From: Bermanella sp040371755
GTDB taxonomy: Bacteria; Pseudomonadota; Gammaproteobacteria; Pseudomonadales; Oceanobacteraceae
Assembly (NCBI RefSeq): GCF_040371755.1
Contig: NZ_BAABWE010000002.1
Location: 372,001-436,000 of the forward strand
Length of the DNA: 64,000 nucleotides
Reading direction: 5' to 3'
Below, piece after piece: positions 60,655-64,000 of the stretch; within the stretch, counting starts at the first letter, position 1, and each line of letters begins with the position of its first letter. Both the position numbers and the translations under genes were made by a program. The notes under the pieces are model-generated. The model saw only the letters and a list, made by a program, of their open reading frames with translations, was not told where the DNA came from and ran no database searches.

Positions 60655-61882
60655 TAAAATCAAACAAAAATTGGCTTTAGCTGCAGGTGCTCTTTTAGGC
60701 GAACAAGCAACAGGGGCCGAAGCTACTGAAAACATTGAGCTCTACAATAGCTGGAATGTGGATGTTGGCTATCTTTTTTACCAAGAGAGTGACTACATAA
60801 CAGTTGATACATTTATGGCGATGATTGACGGTAATTTAAGCGATAAAGACACCGTCAAACTAGGCGTGGTATTCGATACCCTTACCGGCTCGACACCTAC
60901 CGGAGCTCTACCAGGTAATGGTTCTGTTACTGTTACTGGAGTATCCGGTGGTGGCGGCTTTAGCGCTGGCAGCGCAGGGGGCACTGTACCATTTGACGAT
61001 ACTCGCCTCGCCATTAACGGCACTTGGGGTCACGAGTGGCAACGCTTAATTCGCAGTAACGTAAGTACCTATGTGTCTGTTGAAGGTGACTATACAGCGG
61101 TTGGTGGCGGTATCGGCATTGAAAAAGACAGCGAAGATAAAGCATATACCTTTAGCGCTGCAATTGGTGCGTCGGTTGATAAAGTTAGCCAAAGTAACGA
61201 GCAGACCCCTGTTCCTCTTTCTGAGCTAGATGATCAACTGTATGTGGGCACAGGCAGTAAAAACACCTATGACTTCTTACTTGGTGTTACCAAGGTCATT
61301 AACCAACGTACCGCTGCCATGTTAAATTTCAGCTATAGTACTTCCCTTGGCTATCACACTGACCCGTATAAAATCATTAGTGTCGCCGACGAGCAAGACA
61401 GTGAGTTCACCACGTTGTTTGAGAAACGTCCCGATGAACGCCAGCGTTTTGCGCTATACAGTAAATTAGTGCATGAACTGCCCAGCAGTGGAAATCACTT
61501 TAATATTAGTTATCGCTACTACCAAGATAGCTGGGATTTGAATTCCCATACGGTTGAGTCCAGCTACAGCTTTGAGTTAAACAACAAATCACTACTTGAA
61601 CCATTTGGACGAATTTACCAGCAACAAGCCGCTGATTTTTATCAACGCACCATTTTGAGCGCAGATGGCAACTTGTCAAACCTGCCTGAATTTGTGTCTT
61701 CTGACCCGAGGCTCGGAGAAATGTTAAGCATTACTGCCGGTTTAAAGTATCAATACAAAACCAGCTCCGCCAACTCCATTGATTTTAGGCTTGCTTATAT
61801 TAGCCGTCAGTTCACTGATGCTGTGATAGAGGAACGTGATGCGATCTTTTTCACCATTGCTCTAGGTAAAGGATTTGATTAA
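60641..61882 (+). CDS. DUF3570 outer-membrane-type protein
   Basis: A signal-like N-terminus (KLALAAGALLGEQATGAEA) is followed by amphipathic beta strands with alternating aromatic residues, typical of an outer-membrane barrel. VDVGYLFYQESDYITV and the RQRFALYSKLVHEL, YRYYQDSWDLNSHTVE and final IFFTIALGKGFD segments match DUF3570. It starts at a GTG inside the DUF4266 gene; AGGAGG eight bases upstream is encoded by that gene's Gly/Cys tail. A terminator follows. Confidence 0.85.
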   Translation: MAVTNKIKQKLALAAGALLGEQATGAEATENIELYNSWNVDVGYLFYQESDYITVDTFMAMIDGNLSDKDTVKLGVVFDTLTGSTPTGALPGNGSVTVTGVSGGGGFSAGSAGGTVPFDDTRLAINGTWGHEWQRLIRSNVSTYVSVEGDYTAVGGGIGIEKDSEDKAYTFSAAIGASVDKVSQSNEQTPVPLSELDDQLYVGTGSKNTYDFLLGVTKVINQRTAAMLNFSYSTSLGYHTDPYKIISVADEQDSEFTTLFEKRPDERQRFALYSKLVHELPSSGNHFNISYRYYQDSWDLNSHTVESSYSFELNNKSLLEPFGRIYQQQAADFYQRTILSADGNLSNLPEFVSSDPRLGEMLSITAGLKYQYKTSSANSIDFRLAYISRQFTDAVIEERDAIFFTIALGKGFD

Positions 61883-61909
61883 CCATAAACAAGGTCATGT
61901 ATGACTCAC

Positions 61910-61942
61910 ATCCTACCCATGCAAGTGGGTAGGATTTTTTTT
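61910..61942 (+). terminator. terminator after the DUF3570 gene
   Basis: The ten-base stem ATCCTACCCA / TGGGTAGGAT is followed by seven T. Confidence 0.92.
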
Positions 61943-61969
61943 GCCACAACAATTAACACCCACCCCAAA

Positions 61970-62004
61970 CAAAAAAGCCCTATTCAGTTTCCATGAATAG
62001 GGCT
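61970..62004 (-). terminator. terminator after the DUF1501-type gene
   Basis: On the minus strand AGCCCTATTCA / TGAATAGGGCT with a seven-base loop is followed by TTTTTTG. Confidence 0.9.
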
Positions 62005-62024
62005 CTTTGGGGTTTACTCAAGCA

Positions 62025-63560
62025 TTAAGTGATAGATGGCAATTTATCTGAAAAGGTCTCAAAACCATCAAGATTCATAGGGTCTGCCGTTAAAATTGGC
62101 GAGTTTGTAGCCCCGAAATATTGATAAATAGAAGATGCAACCGACATTGGCTCCCATGTAGGATCCTGCGCACTTACCACTGGCACTGTGTATTGGTTGT
62201 TGGTTTTGCTGGTGCCCTCACGACGAGTTACCCCCACCACCTGGCCAAGCTTAGCAGCCTCGTTAGCAGGGCGTACACTAGCCCCTCCAAAGGTATATAG
62301 GTTCTGGTTGTTTGCGTGATCCCAACCACCCGAACCATTTAAGTTTACCAAACGGCCGAAATCACCAAATACATTAATGATAATATTGCCAGTGTCTGTA
62401 CGAGTATTCCCTCCAATGGTTTCAGAAACACCCTCTGCCGCCTTAATATGAGACATGGCCACTTTTATAGCTTCCATCAAATCATTCATGCGATTGGCAT
62501 AACGGTCTATACCATTATTGTGATCATCCCACCCACCCAAACCCGGTGTACCCACTGCCATATACAAGGTTTCTGGGTTATGAATAGCAAGAGTCACAGC
62601 TGCCTCTAGCTGGCGTGCAAAGCTAGTGTTTGGATAAGTAATCCCCAAAGAGGTAGCACTGCCTGTTGTATCATCAAGCAAGGCATCTAAATCAGCCATT
62701 TTAGATTCTAATTCTGCGCGCTTTTCAAAGCCATCCCAAGCTGAAGAGTACTGAGTACGATTGCTTTCGATGGCTTGCAATCGAGAGGTCACTAAACTTT
62801 GAATAAAGTCCTCTGAATCACCACTATACCGCCCCAAATTACGGCTGTATGGATTATTGAAACTGCTATCCATTGTCAACCCACGAAATTGCAATGGAAT
62901 GGTATTTTCTGGGTCTAACGCATAAGTCTGGGTATCCCCTTCAAACGAGACAAACGGCAGTGTTAACTCTTCAATATTGGTAATTGTTGTACCATCACCC
63001 AAGCTTGCGATACCTTCATAACTAGACTTATTTTGAAGCAACATTAAAGCTAAACGAGAGCCAATACCGGGGGAGTTTTCGATATCAAGCGTACCCTTAT
63101 GTGACATAAAAATACTGTCACGGTGAGAGCGAGTCGCATTCACTTGCTTGAAAATAGTTCGGTACACCGTCATATCATTTGCAGCGAGCATATCTTCCAT
63201 GTGAGTACCACCAGCTTCTTTCCAAAAGCTATTGGTAGTTATTTGACCATCCTGAAAACGATTGCGATTATTTGGGTCATTATCGGTAGCAGCTTGCAAA
63301 ATGGTTTCTCGAAATGCGTTGCCATCTGAATAATCATTTTGTGAATGCATATTAATATCCGCAATGTTCGATAAATTACCCGCTAATTCCGATGCACCAC
63401 CATACATAAAAATATTAATCACCTGAGGCATTACTGCTGGCGCTGTCACACTCACATTGGAATAAATAGGGCTTGCGGCATAAGCCTTTTGCGCCAAACC
63501 AGACATGCTTAAACCGACCGGCAGCGCAGAAGTCATTTTCAAAAAATCACGACGTTTCAT
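62025..63560 (-). CDS. Tat-exported DUF1501-type protein
   Basis: A twin-arginine signal (KRRDFLKMTSALPVGLSM) ends near AYAASP. The body has an alkaline-phosphatase-like/sulfatase-superfamily flavour seen in DUF1501 proteins: INIFMYGGASE near the start, SRLALMLLQNK, VGTPGLGGWDDHNNG and NIIINVFGDFGRLVNLNGSGGWDHANNQNLYTFGGASV. The biochemical activity is unknown. GGAG lies ahead of the ATG. It is 10 bp downstream of the next gene on the same strand, so they form an operon. Confidence 0.8.
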   Translation of the reverse strand: MKRRDFLKMTSALPVGLSMSGLAQKAYAASPIYSNVSVTAPAVMPQVINIFMYGGASELAGNLSNIADINMHSQNDYSDGNAFRETILQAATDNDPNNRNRFQDGQITTNSFWKEAGGTHMEDMLAANDMTVYRTIFKQVNATRSHRDSIFMSHKGTLDIENSPGIGSRLALMLLQNKSSYEGIASLGDGTTITNIEELTLPFVSFEGDTQTYALDPENTIPLQFRGLTMDSSFNNPYSRNLGRYSGDSEDFIQSLVTSRLQAIESNRTQYSSAWDGFEKRAELESKMADLDALLDDTTGSATSLGITYPNTSFARQLEAAVTLAIHNPETLYMAVGTPGLGGWDDHNNGIDRYANRMNDLMEAIKVAMSHIKAAEGVSETIGGNTRTDTGNIIINVFGDFGRLVNLNGSGGWDHANNQNLYTFGGASVRPANEAAKLGQVVGVTRREGTSKTNNQYTVPVVSAQDPTWEPMSVASSIYQYFGATNSPILTADPMNLDGFETFSDKLPSIT

Positions 63561-63570
63561 TGTTTTTCTC

Positions 63571-64000
63571 CTACTGCACAGCGCGGTAATAATAAAATTC
63601 AGGTAACCGGGAAATGTAATCCAGTATCATTTGTGCGTAATCATCCGCCCAATATTCATATAGCTCATCATCACCGCCGCCCGAGCGCCTTAGTGATAAC
63701 TCATCAACACCTGATTCGTTCTCATAATATCTTAGGTAATCACGGACCTCGCCCTCAGCAATCAGCGCGGTTGTTTCTTCAGCGGTAGCCCTGCGACCCA
63801 TAGCGGTCAAAAAGTTAAAATCAATAAACTCCTCAGGTGACAAGCTTTCCATCTCAGGCTTTAAGTTTTCAGTACCGGTTACATAAAATGCACCATCTAC
63901 GATTTCAATGGTTGGCTCTCTTGGAGGCGTTTCCTCAGTAAAGTCTTCTGTTTCTGGAAAGTATCTTCCATCGTATGCCCGTGTATTAAGAAGTACCGAC
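63571..64000 (-). CDS. C-terminal part of an unidentified exported partner (partial, runs off window)
   Basis: The frame is open from the stop at 63571 to the right edge; the internal ATG at 63852 is not the start, since the codons before it read on without a stop (...TEETPPREPTIEIVDGAF...). The visible 142 residues are acidic with many Tyr and end in MILDYISRLPEFYYYRAVQ. Genes paired with DUF1501 are often DUF1800-type, but too little is visible here to name the family. Confidence 0.7.
   Translation of the reverse strand, partial: SVLLNTRAYDGRYFPETEDFTEETPPREPTIEIVDGAFYVTGTENLKPEMESLSPEEFIDFNFLTAMGRRATAEETTALIAEGEVRDYLRYYENESGVDELSLRRSGGGDDELYEYWADDYAQMILDYISRLPEFYYYRAVQ

Overview
The window is a typical chromosomal segment of a marine gammaproteobacterium with roughly mid-40s % G+C. 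Gene orders such as pcnB-folK-panBCD, miaB-ybeZ-ybeY-ybeX-lnt, leuS-lptE-holA and the joined S10-spc-alpha ribosomal operons, plus several Oceanospirillales/Alteromonadales-type proteins (DUF4266/DUF3570 pair, CsgD-like regulator, YajR-type MFS), suggest an Oceanospirillales-like organism (Oleispira/Bermanella relatives). That placement is inference; no rRNA or tRNA gene was seen.

1-16 kb is mostly housekeeping on the + strand: 3' end of pcnB, folK, pantothenate synthesis (panB, panC, panD), a chemoreceptor, methionine-salvage mtnA, a thiolase, then the miaB-ybeZ-ybeY-ybeX-lnt operon linking tRNA modification, RNA maturation and lipoprotein acylation. 16-20 kb (- strand) holds a small unknown protein, a dihaem cytochrome c and a large unknown lipoprotein. 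20-25 kb carries leuS-lptE-holA with a composite REP-like repeat between leuS and lptE. 25-34 kb (- strand) carries a TonB-dependent receptor, a glutathionyl-hydroquinone reductase, an RmlD-like reductase and a two-gene RND efflux pump. 34-36.6 kb has two exported proteins: a phytase-like lipoprotein preceded by a convincing Pho box, and a secreted protein resembling a CYTH/triphosphate-tunnel fold. 36.6-43 kb contains ssb, a YajR-like transporter, a CsgD-like regulator and uvrA, followed by a (GGGAGAC)7 tandem repeat and a DUF3144 gene.

43-46.1 kb is the accessory part: low-G+C genes on the - strand (DUF2971 protein, small exported protein, and a 168-residue protein that reads as a degenerate N-terminal half of MreB) interleaved with three direct copies of a ~200-260 bp hairpin-rich repeat and a degenerate fourth trace. 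This repeat island with an orphan half-MreB is the most unusual item in the window.

46.4-60.1 kb is the S10-spc-alpha ribosomal cluster on the - strand (rpsJ through rplQ, with secY, rpmJ and rpoA). A near-consensus sigma-70 promoter sits before rpsJ, and a strongly structured leader lies between rpmJ and rpsM. The str operon (tuf, fusA) is not adjacent. 60.4-64 kb has a DUF4266-DUF3570 envelope pair on +, and on - a Tat-exported DUF1501-type protein preceded by the C-terminal part of an unidentified partner that runs off the window.
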